From assembly GCF_004362515.1 (NCBI RefSeq), contig NZ_SNXU01000001.1, positions 5,952,001-6,016,000 of the forward strand: DNA of 64,000 nt, read 5' to 3'. Below, one piece after another: positions 1-7,823 of this stretch (the first letter of the stretch is position 1; the number at the start of each line of letters is the position of its first letter). The DNA is from Actinokineospora alba. GTDB lineage: Bacteria; Actinomycetota; Actinomycetes; Mycobacteriales; Pseudonocardiaceae. A program made the translations under genes and the position numbers. The notes beneath the pieces are model-generated. The model had not been told where the DNA came from, ran no database searches, and saw only the letters and a list, made by a program, of their open reading frames with translations.

Positions 1-1
1 C

Positions 2-766
2 CGGGCGGGCGCCTTCCACGACCTGGGCTGGATCACCCAGCCCGACCACGTCGGACTCGGCTGGGACGTCGCAGGCACCGTCACCGCGGTCGGCCCTGGT
101 GCGGGCTTCGCCGTGGGCGACCGGGTCGCCGCGTTGTCCGAGGGCGTCGACCGAGCGTTGGGCACTTACGCGGAGGAGGTCGTCGTCCCCGCGGCCGCGG
201 CGGCCGTGGTGCCCGACGGGCTGTCGCTGACCGACGCCGCCACGGTCCCGCTCAACGCGCTGACCGCCGCCCAGGCCCTGGACCTGCTTGGCGCGCCGGA
301 AGGTCGGACACTGCTGGTCACGGGCGCGGCCGGAGGGGTCGGCGGCTACACGGTCGCGTTCGCCGCCGAGCGCGGGTGGCGGGTGACCGGCCTGGCCCGG
401 TCGACCGACGCCGAGTTCGTCACCGCCGCGGGCGCGTCCGCGCTGATCACCGAACCGACCGGCGCCTACGACGCGGTTGTGGACGCGGCGGTCCTGGCCG
501 ACGCGGCGGTCGCCCTGACTCGCGACGGTGGCCACTACGTCGGCGTGATCCCGCCCGCGGTGCCCGATGGCGCGGGCCGGGTCCGGACGGAGGCAGTGAT
601 GGTCACCGCCGACAGCCCGACGCTGGCCAAGGCCCTCGCCGCGACCGCCGAGGGCACCCTGCCCGCCCGCGTCCACGCGGCGCTGCCCCTGGAGCAGGCC
701 GCGCTCGCGCACAAGGCCGTGGCGGCAGGCGGCACCCGCGGCCGCCACCTGCTCATCCCGAACTGA
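2..766 (+). CDS. Zinc-independent quinone oxidoreductase / MDR-family alcohol dehydrogenase, 5' truncated by window edge
   Basis: The frame is open from base 2, so the N-terminus lies outside the window. The visible 254 residues cover the end of the GroES-like catalytic domain (GLGWDVAGTV, then VGDRVAAL) and the NAD(P)-binding Rossmann domain, with the glycine-rich loop GAAGGVGGYTV near visible residue 110. No zinc-ligand cysteine cluster is visible, which fits the quinone-oxidoreductase branch of the medium-chain dehydrogenase family, likely a cytoplasmic NADPH-dependent reductase. The C-terminus (LALEQAALAHKAV-type helix, then GGTRGRHLLI) is typical, so the 3' end is intact. Substrate cannot be assigned. 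A hairpin follows 10 bp after the stop. Confidence 0.85.
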   Translation, partial: RAGAFHDLGWITQPDHVGLGWDVAGTVTAVGPGAGFAVGDRVAALSEGVDRALGTYAEEVVVPAAAAAVVPDGLSLTDAATVPLNALTAAQALDLLGAPEGRTLLVTGAAGGVGGYTVAFAAERGWRVTGLARSTDAEFVTAAGASALITEPTGAYDAVVDAAVLADAAVALTRDGGHYVGVIPPAVPDGAGRVRTEAVMVTADSPTLAKALAATAEGTLPARVHAALPLEQAALAHKAVAAGGTRGRHLLIPN

Positions 767-776
767 GCCGACACCC

Positions 777-815
777 GCGCGACCACACCCGAGTCCGTCG
801 CGGGTGTGGTCGCGC
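777..815. terminator. Bidirectional hairpin terminator between convergent genes
   Basis: A perfect 15-bp stem (GCGCGACCACACCCG at 777-791 with its complement at 801-815) closes a 9-nt loop. It sits between the oxidoreductase stop (766, plus) and the MarR stop (818, minus), so it can end transcription from both sides. There is no strong T-tract, as is common in high-GC actinobacteria. Confidence 0.75.
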
Positions 816-817
816 CT

Positions 818-1282
818 TCAGACCTGGTTGGACTCGTCCTCCGCCAACGCCATTCCCAGTCGCCGCATCACTTCCGCTGTCGTTCGCAGTTCCGCGTCCG
901 TGAACTGGGCGGCGACGCGGTTGGTGAAGGCGTGCTGGGCGGCGCCCATGCCGCGGATGGCCTTCCAGCCCGCCTCGCTGGGGCGGACCAGTTTCGCCCG
1001 GGCGTGGGCCGGGTTCGGCAGGTACTCGGCGAGTCCCTTGTCCACCAACAGATCCGCTGTTCGCTGGACGCTCTGTCTCGCCATGCCCATTTCGCGGGCG
1101 ATGTCGGCGACCGAGCGCGGCTGGTCGAGGACGCCACCGAGCACCTGCCACCACGACGGGGTCAGGCCCTGCGGCCGGGAGATGTGTTCAGCCGCGCGAA
1201 GGAAGGCGCCGTTGAGGTGGAAGGTGCGCACGATGATGTCGGTCAGCGCGTCACCTCCCGGCGTGCGGGGTTCGGCGCTCAC
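818..1282 (-). CDS. MarR-family transcriptional regulator
   Basis: A 154-residue winged-helix repressor. A GTG start at 1282 overlaps the stop of the upstream DJ-1 gene by 4 bp (GTGA), so the two are translationally coupled. Longer open frames upstream only read through that gene in another frame. The recognition helix region reads SVADIAREMGMARQSVQRTADLLVDKGLAEY, split here as SVADIAREMGMARQ (about residues 57-70) and the following wing with NPAHARAKLVRPSEAG. The probable targets are the twin 16-bp palindromes at 1899-1933 upstream of the operon, giving autoregulation. The ligand is unknown. MarR proteins next to DJ-1 genes often respond to oxidants or electrophiles, which is inference here. 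Confidence 0.85.
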   Translation of the reverse strand: MSAEPRTPGGDALTDIIVRTFHLNGAFLRAAEHISRPQGLTPSWWQVLGGVLDQPRSVADIAREMGMARQSVQRTADLLVDKGLAEYLPNPAHARAKLVRPSEAGWKAIRGMGAAQHAFTNRVAAQFTDAELRTTAEVMRRLGMALAEDESNQV

Positions 1283-1899
1283 CCGACGGCCTCCATCAGC
1301 GCGAAGAACCACTTGGGGTCGCCGGTCGCGTTGAGCTGGTACCACGCCTCGAGCACGTCCGGCTCGTAGACGTCGAGCACCCGGAAGATCTCCCGGGCGA
1401 ACTCCAGCGGGCTGGCCGCACCCGCGGTGATCAGCCCCTGGTCGACGACCGCGCGGTCGGGCAGGAACCGCGACTCCCCCTGGTACGCGTCCGCCATCGC
1501 CAGTTGCTGGGGCGCGTTTCCGGTGTGCGCGCGGGTGTCGAGCAGACCCGCCGCCGCGAGACCGACCGTGGCGCCGCAGATGGCGGCGACCGGGCTGCCC
1601 GCGTCGAGCCTGCGGGCCGCCGCCTCGGCGAACGCGGTGTGCTCGCCTTCGAGCCAGGAATCCGCGCCGGGCAACAACAGTAGGGCCGCGCCCTCGATGT
1701 CCGCGTCGGCGAGGGTGAGGTCGGGGGTCACGACGAGCCCGCCCATGGTGGTGATCGGCGCGGCCGTCTCCGCGACCGTGCACACCCGGAACTTCCCGGG
1801 CTCACGCTGGAACGCGGGGTTGTTGAGGCCCGCCGTGACGTAACCGATCTCCCAGTCCGCCAGGCCCGAATACACAGCTACAAGGATGTCCGAAGTCAT
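1279..1899 (-). CDS. DJ-1/PfpI family protein (class I glutamine amidotransferase-like)
   Basis: A 206-residue protein with the DJ-1/PfpI fold. It starts MTSDILVAVYSGLADWEIGY with an acidic residue in the early strand, and the nucleophile elbow reads AAICGATVGLAAAGLL, placing the conserved cysteine near residue 104. Such proteins act as chaperones, deglycase/glyoxalase-like enzymes or amidase-like hydrolases, and this subgroup has no defined substrate. It is the first gene of a two-gene operon with the MarR repressor. The ATG at 1899 is the first base pair of a palindromic operator, and an AGGA element 7 nt upstream of it lies inside that operator, so a bound repressor would mask the translation start region as well. 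Confidence 0.85.
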   Translation of the reverse strand: MTSDILVAVYSGLADWEIGYVTAGLNNPAFQREPGKFRVCTVAETAAPITTMGGLVVTPDLTLADADIEGAALLLLPGADSWLEGEHTAFAEAAARRLDAGSPVAAICGATVGLAAAGLLDTRAHTGNAPQQLAMADAYQGESRFLPDRAVVDQGLITAGAASPLEFAREIFRVLDVYEPDVLEAWYQLNATGDPKWFFALMEAVG

Positions 1900-1933
1900 G
1901 ACAGTATCCTGTCATTTTGACAGTGTGCTGTCA
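1899..1933. promoter_or_regulatory. Twin MarR-type operators TGACAGNNNNCTGTCA
   Basis: Two copies of the same 16-bp palindrome lie at 1899-1914 (TGACAGTATCCTGTCA) and 1918-1933 (TGACAGTGTGCTGTCA). Their 6-bp arms are identical and their centres are 19 bp apart, close to two helical turns. They lie between the divergent DJ-1/MarR operon and the SGNH hydrolase gene (start 1963). The left site includes the first base of the DJ-1 start codon. The adjoining MarR protein is the obvious candidate ligand. Confidence 0.8.
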
Positions 1934-1962
1934 AGGTTGATCGGCGGCTAGAATTGACGGTG

Positions 1963-3012
1963 ATGCGACGGTTCCGATGGCCCGCGGCCGCCCTACTCCT
2001 GGTGGCGATCCTGATCGGCGGATTCGTCATGGTCGGCGGCGACCCGCCCCGCGCCCCGGCCCCGCCGACCGGTCCCCGGGTGCTCGTCGCCATGGGCGAC
2101 TCCACGATCTCCGGGGAGTCCGCGGGCGACTACGAACCAGGCACCGACGGCGACGACGGCAACTGGTGCCACCGCTCCACCAAAGCCTCCATCCACCACA
2201 CCGCCGTGCGCGCGGTCGCCGAGACGATCAACCTCGCCTGCTCCGGCGCCCCCTCGGCCCAGGTCGGCCTCGGCGAGACCCAGCAGTACACCGAGGGCTC
2301 CCAGGCCCGCAGGCTCGGCATCATCGCCCGGGGCAAGCGGGTGGTGGCGATCCTGCTTTCGGTCGGCGCCAACGACGATCCCGGCTTCGCCCGGGTGCTC
2401 GACGCGTGCGTCCAGGCCTGGTTCGACGAGGGCAAGCCGGGCTGCGCCGAGGCCAACCGCGACGAATGGCCGCGCCGGGTCGACGCGATGGTCCCCAAGG
2501 TCCTGGCCGCCATCGACGACATCCGCGAAGTCATGCACCAGGCCGGCTACCAGCCCACCGACTACCAGCTCGTCCTGCAGTCCTACGCCGCCCCGATCGG
2601 CCCCGACGCGCTCGCCTCGCTGCGCAACCTCAACGGCTGCCCGTTCCGCGAGGACGACCTGCGCTGGGTGCGCGAGACCGCGGTGCCGCTGATGACCGAG
2701 GGCGTGCGCCGCGTCGCCCGCGAGTCCGGGGTGCGCTTCCTCGACCTGTCGCGCGCCGCCGTCGGCCGCGAGGCGTGCTCCAGCGACGATCCCGCGCGGG
2801 AGTGGTTCAGCCGCCTCTCGGTCCGCTGGGCCGACCTGCGCGACGAGGCCCGCTCCACCCACGCGCTGCAGGAATCCTTCCACCCCAACGCGGCGGGCCA
2901 TGCCGCGTTCGGCCGGTGCCTGGGCGAGTTCCTGGCCACCACCGACCGCGCCGCCGCCTGCCTGCCCGGCGCGACCGGTGACTTGCACGCAGCCACCAGC
3001 CTCGGCCCCTGA
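1963..3012 (+). CDS. Membrane-anchored or secreted SGNH/GDSL hydrolase
   Basis: About 349 residues. A TTG three codons upstream (1954) is in frame, but ATG 1963 fits better. An N-terminal hydrophobic segment (WPAAALLLVAILIGGFVMV) after two arginines serves as signal peptide or anchor. The SGNH blocks are visible: GDST for the nucleophilic serine (about residue 47 of the protein), a Gly block around LACSGAPS, VGANDD with the Asn, and SFHPNAAGHAAF with the catalytic Asp/His-type block near the C-terminus. Several cysteines suggest disulfides outside the membrane. The likely role is an extracytoplasmic esterase or lipase; substrate unknown. It is transcribed away from the DJ-1/MarR operon and may share its operators. 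Confidence 0.85.
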   Translation: MRRFRWPAAALLLVAILIGGFVMVGGDPPRAPAPPTGPRVLVAMGDSTISGESAGDYEPGTDGDDGNWCHRSTKASIHHTAVRAVAETINLACSGAPSAQVGLGETQQYTEGSQARRLGIIARGKRVVAILLSVGANDDPGFARVLDACVQAWFDEGKPGCAEANRDEWPRRVDAMVPKVLAAIDDIREVMHQAGYQPTDYQLVLQSYAAPIGPDALASLRNLNGCPFREDDLRWVRETAVPLMTEGVRRVARESGVRFLDLSRAAVGREACSSDDPAREWFSRLSVRWADLRDEARSTHALQESFHPNAAGHAAFGRCLGEFLATTDRAAACLPGATGDLHAATSLGP

Positions 3013-3047
3013 CCGGAACCATCCACGGCCCGCCGCGTCCAACGGTC

Positions 3048-3551
3048 ATGCGCGCGCTGCTGATCGCCCTGGTCCTCGTCCTGACGGCGGGTTGCTCAGG
3101 AGGACCACCGTCGGACCTGCCGGAGGACTTCGCGGGGACGTTCACCTACACAAAGGGCTCCGTGCCACCGAAGTACCACTACGAGTGGACGCTGACCTTC
3201 ACCGCGACCGACGCCACCGTGGCCTGGCGGCCCGGCTATGACGAGGCGACACAGCCGTGGACCACCACGACCCCGATCACGGCTGAAGCCCGTGCCACGT
3301 TCTACCGGACCCTACGCGACGCGGGCGCCCTCCAAGCTACCTCGACGAACCGCGACGGCGGCGTCGGCGGCTCCACCGGGTCCCTCACCGTCACCGCCGA
3401 CGGCGAGACCTACGGGTCCCCGCGCCTGGGCACCAACCGCGACAACCACGACCTCCTCGAAGCCATCCATGACGCCGCCGTGGACCTGCTGCCCGCCGCG
3501 GTGTGGGATGAGTTCGAACAGAGGCAGCAGGACTGGGGCGCAGGCTCCTGA
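3048..3551 (+). CDS. Putative lipoprotein of unknown function
   Basis: 167 residues with a clear lipoprotein signal (RALLIALVLVLTAGCSGG, lipobox LTAGC, lipidated Cys16). The mature part is beta-rich, with repeated T/Y strands (FTYTKG, YEWTLTFTATDATVAW) and a conserved-looking block GGVGGSTGSLTVTADGETYG near residue 115. No domain family is recognised. It follows the SGNH hydrolase by 35 bp on the same strand. A decayed paralogue lies directly downstream and retains the ADGETY block, which shows that this gene was once tandemly duplicated. Confidence 0.75.
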   Translation: MRALLIALVLVLTAGCSGGPPSDLPEDFAGTFTYTKGSVPPKYHYEWTLTFTATDATVAWRPGYDEATQPWTTTTPITAEARATFYRTLRDAGALQATSTNRDGGVGGSTGSLTVTADGETYGSPRLGTNRDNHDLLEAIHDAAVDLLPAAVWDEFEQRQQDWGAGS

Positions 3552-3838
3552 TCGAGCGCACCCTCGTGGTCGCCCTGATCCTTATGGTCGCCGGCTGCAC
3601 CCCGGCAACGGCCGCGTCATTCCACCAGGGACTCAGACTGTCCCCTTGACCCACCGATGCCCGCGCCGGCATCGGCGGCCCTACCGGCCGGATCACCCTC
3701 ACCGCCGACGGCGAAACATACGACACCGCCCACCTGGCGGGCGCCGGGCAGTCCTTGCTGCGCGCCGCACACGACGCCGCCGCGCGACTTCGCGGAAAGC
3801 GTTCGGCGGCTGACCGGCGGGCGCGGTACAACTCACCG
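3548..3838 (+). pseudogene. Decayed tandem copy of the upstream lipoprotein gene
   Basis: Frame 2 reads a lipoprotein-like N-terminus (VVALILMVAGCTP) that continues to SFHQGLRLSP and a TGA at 3647-3649. The same frame then reads GIGGPTGRITLTADGETYD and HDAAARL. These match, in order, the lipobox, the ATFYRTLR segment, the GGVGGSTGSLTVTADGETYG block and IHDAAVDLL of the intact neighbour. About 60 residues between lipobox and FYRTL are missing, a stop interrupts it, and the C-terminal WDEFE part is lost. The remnant is in frame with the following GNAT gene, so an automatic caller may attach it as a false N-terminus. Confidence 0.7.
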
Positions 3839-4288
3839 GTGATCCCCGAAGAACTCGACCTCGCCGACGACGCCACCGCGACCGCCGTGCACACCGTCGG
3901 CCTGCGCTCCTACCGGGTGGAAGCCGACCTGATCGGGTTCGACGGCATCCCGCCGCTGCACGAGTCCCTTGAGGACATGCGAGCGCAACCCCTGCGCTGG
4001 CTGGGTTGCCGCGCCGACGGCGTGCCGGTCGCGTTCATCGCGTGGGCGCACACCGACGTCGTCGACATCGATCGGCTGTGCGTGGACCCGTCCTGGTTCC
4101 GCCGCGGCCTGGCGACGACCTTGTTGCGCGCGCTGCTCGACCGCACCGAAGGCGACGTCACCGTCTCCACCGGGGCCGACAACACGCCCGCGGTGTCGCT
4201 CTACCAGCGCGCCGGGTTCACCCGGACCGGCACCGTCGAACCCGTGCCGGGCCTCAGGATCGCCACTTTCCGGCTACAGCGCGGGTGA
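3839..4288 (+). CDS. GNAT-family N-acetyltransferase
   Basis: 149 residues from a GTG at 3839 (VIPEELDLADD). The acetyl-CoA binding motif A reads DIDRLCVDPSWFRRGLATTL (about residues 78-97), with the pyrophosphate loop RRGLA. Motif B is NTPAVSLYQRAGFTRTGTVE near the C-terminus. Substrate unknown. The same frame stays open upstream through a decayed lipoprotein remnant, and I exclude that part because it aligns with the neighbour, not with acetyltransferases. The last 15 bp overlap the 3' end of the convergent AsnC-type gene. Confidence 0.85.
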   Translation: MIPEELDLADDATATAVHTVGLRSYRVEADLIGFDGIPPLHESLEDMRAQPLRWLGCRADGVPVAFIAWAHTDVVDIDRLCVDPSWFRRGLATTLLRALLDRTEGDVTVSTGADNTPAVSLYQRAGFTRTGTVEPVPGLRIATFRLQRG

Positions 4289-4732
4289 GCGGCCCTCGTA
4301 CGGCGTGGACAGCACCACGGTCGTGCGAGTCGACACCTTCGCCGCCTCACGGATCTTGCGCAGCAGCTCCTCCAGCCCCGCGGGCGACGCGACCCGCACG
4401 AGGAGCACGTAGGAGTGGTCGCCCGCGACCGAGTAGCACGACTCGATCTCGCTGATGTGCACCAGCCGCTGCGGGTAGTCGTCGGGGGCGGCCGGGTCGA
4501 TCGGCGTCAGCGAGATCAACGCGGTCAGCGGCAGCCCGATCGCCTCGGCGTCCAACCGCGCCGAGTAGCCGCGGATCACCGCGCGCTGCTCGAGCCTGCG
4601 CACCCGCTGGTGGACCGCGGACACGCTAAGCCCGACCCGCTCGGCGAGGTCGGTGAAGCTGCACCGCCCGTCGGCGGACAGCTCACGGACGATGGCCTTG
4701 TCGATCGGCTCCAACACATTCTCAGCGCTCAT
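4274..4732 (-). CDS. Lrp/AsnC family transcriptional regulator
   Basis: 152 residues. The N-terminal helix-turn-helix is PIDKAIVRELSADGRCSFTDLAERVG (written in two parts: PIDKAIVRELSADGRCS, FTDLAERVG) followed by SVSAVHQRVRRLEQRAVI. The C-terminal RAM/ligand-binding domain runs from about residue 65, with GDHSYVLLVRVAS in the effector-sensing strand region. The ATG overlaps the stop of the M24 peptidase gene (ATGA, 4 bp), so both are made from one message. Lrp-type regulators sense amino acids, and coupling to a proline-specific peptidase makes an amino-acid signal plausible. That link is inference. Confidence 0.88.
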   Translation of the reverse strand: MSAENVLEPIDKAIVRELSADGRCSFTDLAERVGLSVSAVHQRVRRLEQRAVIRGYSARLDAEAIGLPLTALISLTPIDPAAPDDYPQRLVHISEIESCYSVAGDHSYVLLVRVASPAGLEELLRKIREAAKVSTRTTVVLSTPYEGRSPAL

Positions 4733-5859
4733 GCCGGAAACACCACCAAATCATGCGGCCTGGTGTTGACCGGCTCCACACCGTCGGCGGTGACGACCAC
4801 GATGTCCTCGATCCGGGCGCCCCAGCGCCCCGGCTGGTAGATGCCCGGCTCGACGCTGAACGCCATGCCTTCCTCGAGCACCAACGGATTTCCGGCGACG
4901 ATGTACGGGTGCTCGTGCACGTCGAGGCCGATGCCGTGGCCGGTGCGGTGGATGAAGAACTCCCCGAACCCGGCCTCGGCGATGATCTCGCGGCCCACGG
5001 CGTCGACCTGCTCCGCGGTCACCCCCGGCCGGATGAAGTCCACGGCGGCCCGCTGCGCCCGCTGCAGGACCGCGTACGTCTCGCGCACGTCGGCGTCGCG
5101 CGGCTCGCCGACGGCGTAGGTGCGGGTGCTGTCGGAGTTGTAGCCCTCGGCGATCGGGCCGCCGATGTCGACCACGACGACGTCCCCGGCCTCGATCACC
5201 CGGTCGGACAGGTCGTGGTGCGGGCTGGCGCCGTTGGGGCCGGAGCCGACGATCACGAACTCGGCCGCGACGTGTCCCTCTTCGACGATGGCGGCGGCGA
5301 TGTCGGCGCCGACCTCCCGCTCGGTGCGGCCCGCGCGCAGCCACTCGCCCATCCGGGCGTGCACCCGGTCGATCGCCGCGCCCGCCTTGTGCAGCGCGTC
5401 GACCTCGGCGGCGTCCTTGCGCATGCGCAGCTCGCCGATCACCGGCCCGGCCAGCACCTGCCGCGCCGCCGGGAGGGCGTCGCGCAGCGCCAACACGTGC
5501 AGCGCGGGCAGCACGTCACCGACGGCGACCTGCCCGGCGTCGCCGAGGAGCCCGGCGACCAGCGCGTACGGGTCCTCCCCGTCGACCCAGGTCGCGACCC
5601 GCACGCCGAGGGCTTCGGTGGGCGCCGCGGCGTAGCCGGGCGCCTCCAGCTTCGGCACCACCAGCACGGCCTCGCCCGCGGTCACCACCAGGCAGCTCAG
5701 CCGCTCGAACGACTGCCCGGTCGCGCCGAGCAGGTAGGCCAGGTCCGTGCCGGGCGCGATCACCAGGGCGTCGACGCCCGCGGCGGCCGCGGCCGCGCGG
5801 GCCTTGTCGAGACGGGCCCGCAAGAGCGCCGGGTCAAGTGAGAGGGCGGTGGTGGACAT
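4729..5859 (-). CDS. pepE: M24-family Xaa-Pro aminopeptidase/dipeptidase
   Basis: 376 residues from the ATG at 5859 (MSTTALSLDPALLRARLD). The N-terminal creatinase-like domain spans about residues 1-150 and the pita-bread catalytic domain the rest. Metal ligands are seen in VVVDIGG and NSDSTRTY (two Asp), HRTGHGIG (His), SVEPGIY (Glu) and ARIEDIVVV (Glu). The protein is a cytoplasmic dimetal enzyme that releases residues ahead of proline. In M. tuberculosis a homologue (pepE) lies at the matching place beside the 5'-3' exonuclease gene, which supports the symbol. The gene is first in a two-gene unit with the AsnC regulator. Confidence 0.88.
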   Translation of the reverse strand: MSTTALSLDPALLRARLDKARAAAAAAGVDALVIAPGTDLAYLLGATGQSFERLSCLVVTAGEAVLVVPKLEAPGYAAAPTEALGVRVATWVDGEDPYALVAGLLGDAGQVAVGDVLPALHVLALRDALPAARQVLAGPVIGELRMRKDAAEVDALHKAGAAIDRVHARMGEWLRAGRTEREVGADIAAAIVEEGHVAAEFVIVGSGPNGASPHHDLSDRVIEAGDVVVVDIGGPIAEGYNSDSTRTYAVGEPRDADVRETYAVLQRAQRAAVDFIRPGVTAEQVDAVGREIIAEAGFGEFFIHRTGHGIGLDVHEHPYIVAGNPLVLEEGMAFSVEPGIYQPGRWGARIEDIVVVTADGVEPVNTRPHDLVVFPA

Positions 5860-5930
5860 GATCTGCAGCCTAGGCGCTGTCGGGTAAGTCCGGCGCGCGG
5901 GATCCGGGGACAGTGCCTGGTCCAGTGTGC

Positions 5931-7187
5931 CTACGGGGTCGGCGCGGCGGCAGGCACCGGGCCGGGCTCGGACTCGTGCGCGGACACCGGCGCCGCGTCC
6001 ATCTCCCGCCATACCGGGAACACCGCCGGGCACACCGTCACCACCAGGTAGGTCACGCCCACCGCGACCAGAACCGGCCCCAGCCCGACCGCCTCGACCG
6101 CCACCCCCGCCAGGACCGCGCCCACCGGGCCCCCGACCAGCACGGCCGCGGTGGTCACGCCGATGACCATGGGCCGCACGTCGTCGGGCACACGGGCGAA
6201 CTCGACCATGTTCAAGATGGGGTTGATCGCGCCGCACAGCACCCCGCCCACCCCCATCACGACCAGGATCGCCGTCAGCCCCGGCTCGGCCGCCATCACC
6301 AGGAACCGCGGGCCGCCCACGACAAGGAACGCCACCGTGTAGGTGATCCGCCGCGGCAGCCGCGCCCCGACCCACGCGTACAGCACGGTCCCCAGCATCG
6401 CTCCGCCGCCGAACACGCCGGAGATCAGTCCCAACGCGACACTGCTATGCAGCACATCGTTGGCGTAGACGGGAATCAGCACCGCAGCGGCGGCCATGTC
6501 CAGCAGGTTGGTGACCATGACCATCAGCAGGATCGCCACCATGAGCCGGTCCCCGCGCAGATACGCGAACCCGCGCCGCAGGCGCCCGAAGTAGCTGCCC
6601 TCGACCGCCTCCCCGGCGCCCACGTCGGGCACGGTGAGCCGGATCAGCAGCGCGGAGACGAGGAACGTGGCCGCGTCGACGTAGAGCACCCGCTGCGGCC
6701 CGAGGACGGCGATCAGCACGCCCGCCAGCGGCGCGCCGACCATCTTCGCGCCCCGGCTGACCCCGTCGTAGGCGCTGAGCACGCGCGTCGCGTTCGCCCC
6801 CGACAACGTGATCAGCGACGCCATCATCGACCAGCGGGCGGTCTCCCCCGGCGTCCTGGTGAGGCCGAGCAGACCCGCCAAGGCCAGCAGAAGCCCGAAC
6901 GGCAGGCCCGCGGTGGCGAACAGCAGCGGAATCGAGGCCACAACGACCGCCGCGGCGAGGTCGGAGACGACGCTGCTGCGGCGCCTGCCGAGTCGGTCGA
7001 TCACCGGCCCGCCCGCCAGCGCCGCGACGACCGCGCCCGCCACCTCGACACCGACGACCAGGCCGGTTCGGGCCGGGCTGCCGGTGGTCTGCAACACGAA
7101 CCAGGGCACAGCCAGGAACGTCATCGTCGTGCCGCACACCGACAGCGCGTTCGCGACCAGCAGGGTGACCAGCGGGGACCGGCTCAC
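5931..7187 (-). CDS. MFS transporter (putative drug exporter)
   Basis: 418 residues with about 12 hydrophobic segments. The GTG start at 7187 overlaps the ArsR stop (GTGA). Typical MFS features are the loop GGPVIDRLGRRRSSVVSDL after TM2 (motif A type) and alternating helices such as LLLALAGLLGLTRTPGE. The C-terminal tail is short and rich in Pro/Ala/Glu. Transcriptional and translational coupling to an ArsR-type repressor suggests induced efflux of a toxic compound. Substrate unknown. Confidence 0.85.
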   Translation of the reverse strand: MSRSPLVTLLVANALSVCGTTMTFLAVPWFVLQTTGSPARTGLVVGVEVAGAVVAALAGGPVIDRLGRRRSSVVSDLAAAVVVASIPLLFATAGLPFGLLLALAGLLGLTRTPGETARWSMMASLITLSGANATRVLSAYDGVSRGAKMVGAPLAGVLIAVLGPQRVLYVDAATFLVSALLIRLTVPDVGAGEAVEGSYFGRLRRGFAYLRGDRLMVAILLMVMVTNLLDMAAAAVLIPVYANDVLHSSVALGLISGVFGGGAMLGTVLYAWVGARLPRRITYTVAFLVVGGPRFLVMAAEPGLTAILVVMGVGGVLCGAINPILNMVEFARVPDDVRPMVIGVTTAAVLVGGPVGAVLAGVAVEAVGLGPVLVAVGVTYLVVTVCPAVFPVWREMDAAPVSAHESEPGPVPAAAPTP

Positions 7188-7750
7188 TGGTCGGTCTCGA
7201 TCGGGTAGGCCTGAAACTGCACCGCGAACGCCTGGTCGCCCTCGCCCGCGGGATGCCGGTAGCGCTCCACCACGGCCTCGATCTCGGCGAAGAACCGCCG
7301 CGCCTCGTCGGCGCCCATGGGCAGCAGCCAGTCCGACATCGACGACGTGTGCCGCCACGGCTCGTCCCAGGCGTGCCGGGACCGGACGAAGGCGATCGCG
7401 CGGTCGCGGTGGCCCTCGATGATGTGGCTCATGTAGGCCACGAGGGCGTCCTGCACCTCGGGGTCGTCCTCGGGCAGGGACCGCTCCCGCAACTCGGTGG
7501 AGTCCTGCGCGGCCCGCCACCACCGCTCACGCCGGTTCCCGCGCTCGGTGTCCTCCTCGATGAACCCGGCGTCGGCGAGTTGGCGCAGGTGCCAGCTGGT
7601 CGTCCCCGAGCTCTCGCCGAGGCGCTGCGCCAGCCCGGAGGCCGTCCCCGGGCCGTGGGTGCGCAGCAGCCCGAGCAGCCGGATGCGCATGGGGTGGGCG
7701 AGGACCTTCAGGCCCTCGACGTTGAGGTGGTGGAAAGTCGGCTGACCCAT
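7184..7750 (-). CDS. ArsR-family (HTH_20) transcriptional regulator
   Basis: 188 residues. The winged helix is at residues 10-95: VLAHPMRIRLLGLLRTHG, then SGLAQRLGESSGTTSWHLRQ as recognition helix and ERGNRRERWW as wing. No cysteine metal site like CVC is present, so it is not a classical arsenic sensor. The C-terminal half (about residues 100-188) resembles the effector part of HTH_20 regulators. It is first in a two-gene operon with the MFS exporter. A perfect 38-bp palindrome begins 13 bp upstream of the ATG and is the likely autoregulatory operator. Confidence 0.85.
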   Translation of the reverse strand: MGQPTFHHLNVEGLKVLAHPMRIRLLGLLRTHGPGTASGLAQRLGESSGTTSWHLRQLADAGFIEEDTERGNRRERWWRAAQDSTELRERSLPEDDPEVQDALVAYMSHIIEGHRDRAIAFVRSRHAWDEPWRHTSSMSDWLLPMGADEARRFFAEIEAVVERYRHPAGEGDQAFAVQFQAYPIETDQ

Positions 7751-7762
7751 GACCCGAGCATA

Positions 7763-7800
7763 GATCGCAGAGACTTCTTTGCAAAGAAGTCTCTGCGATC
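7763..7800. promoter_or_regulatory. Perfect 38-bp palindromic operator
   Basis: Every base of 7763-7800 pairs with its mirror. The half-site reads GATCGCAGAGACTTCTTTG and the axis lies between 7781 and 7782. The core TTCTTTGCAAAGAA resembles operators of ArsR/HTH_20 repressors. It lies between the divergent ArsR gene (start 7750) and the exonuclease gene (start 7824), and could control either or both promoters. Confidence 0.8.
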
Positions 7801-7823
7801 GTTTTGTGGCAGGCTTGACCCTC

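Noticed and set aside
4729..6375. N-terminally extended version of the M24 peptidase
   Set aside because: The extra part reads through the MFS gene in another frame and is Gly/Arg-rich; the ATG at 5859 gives the normal family length.
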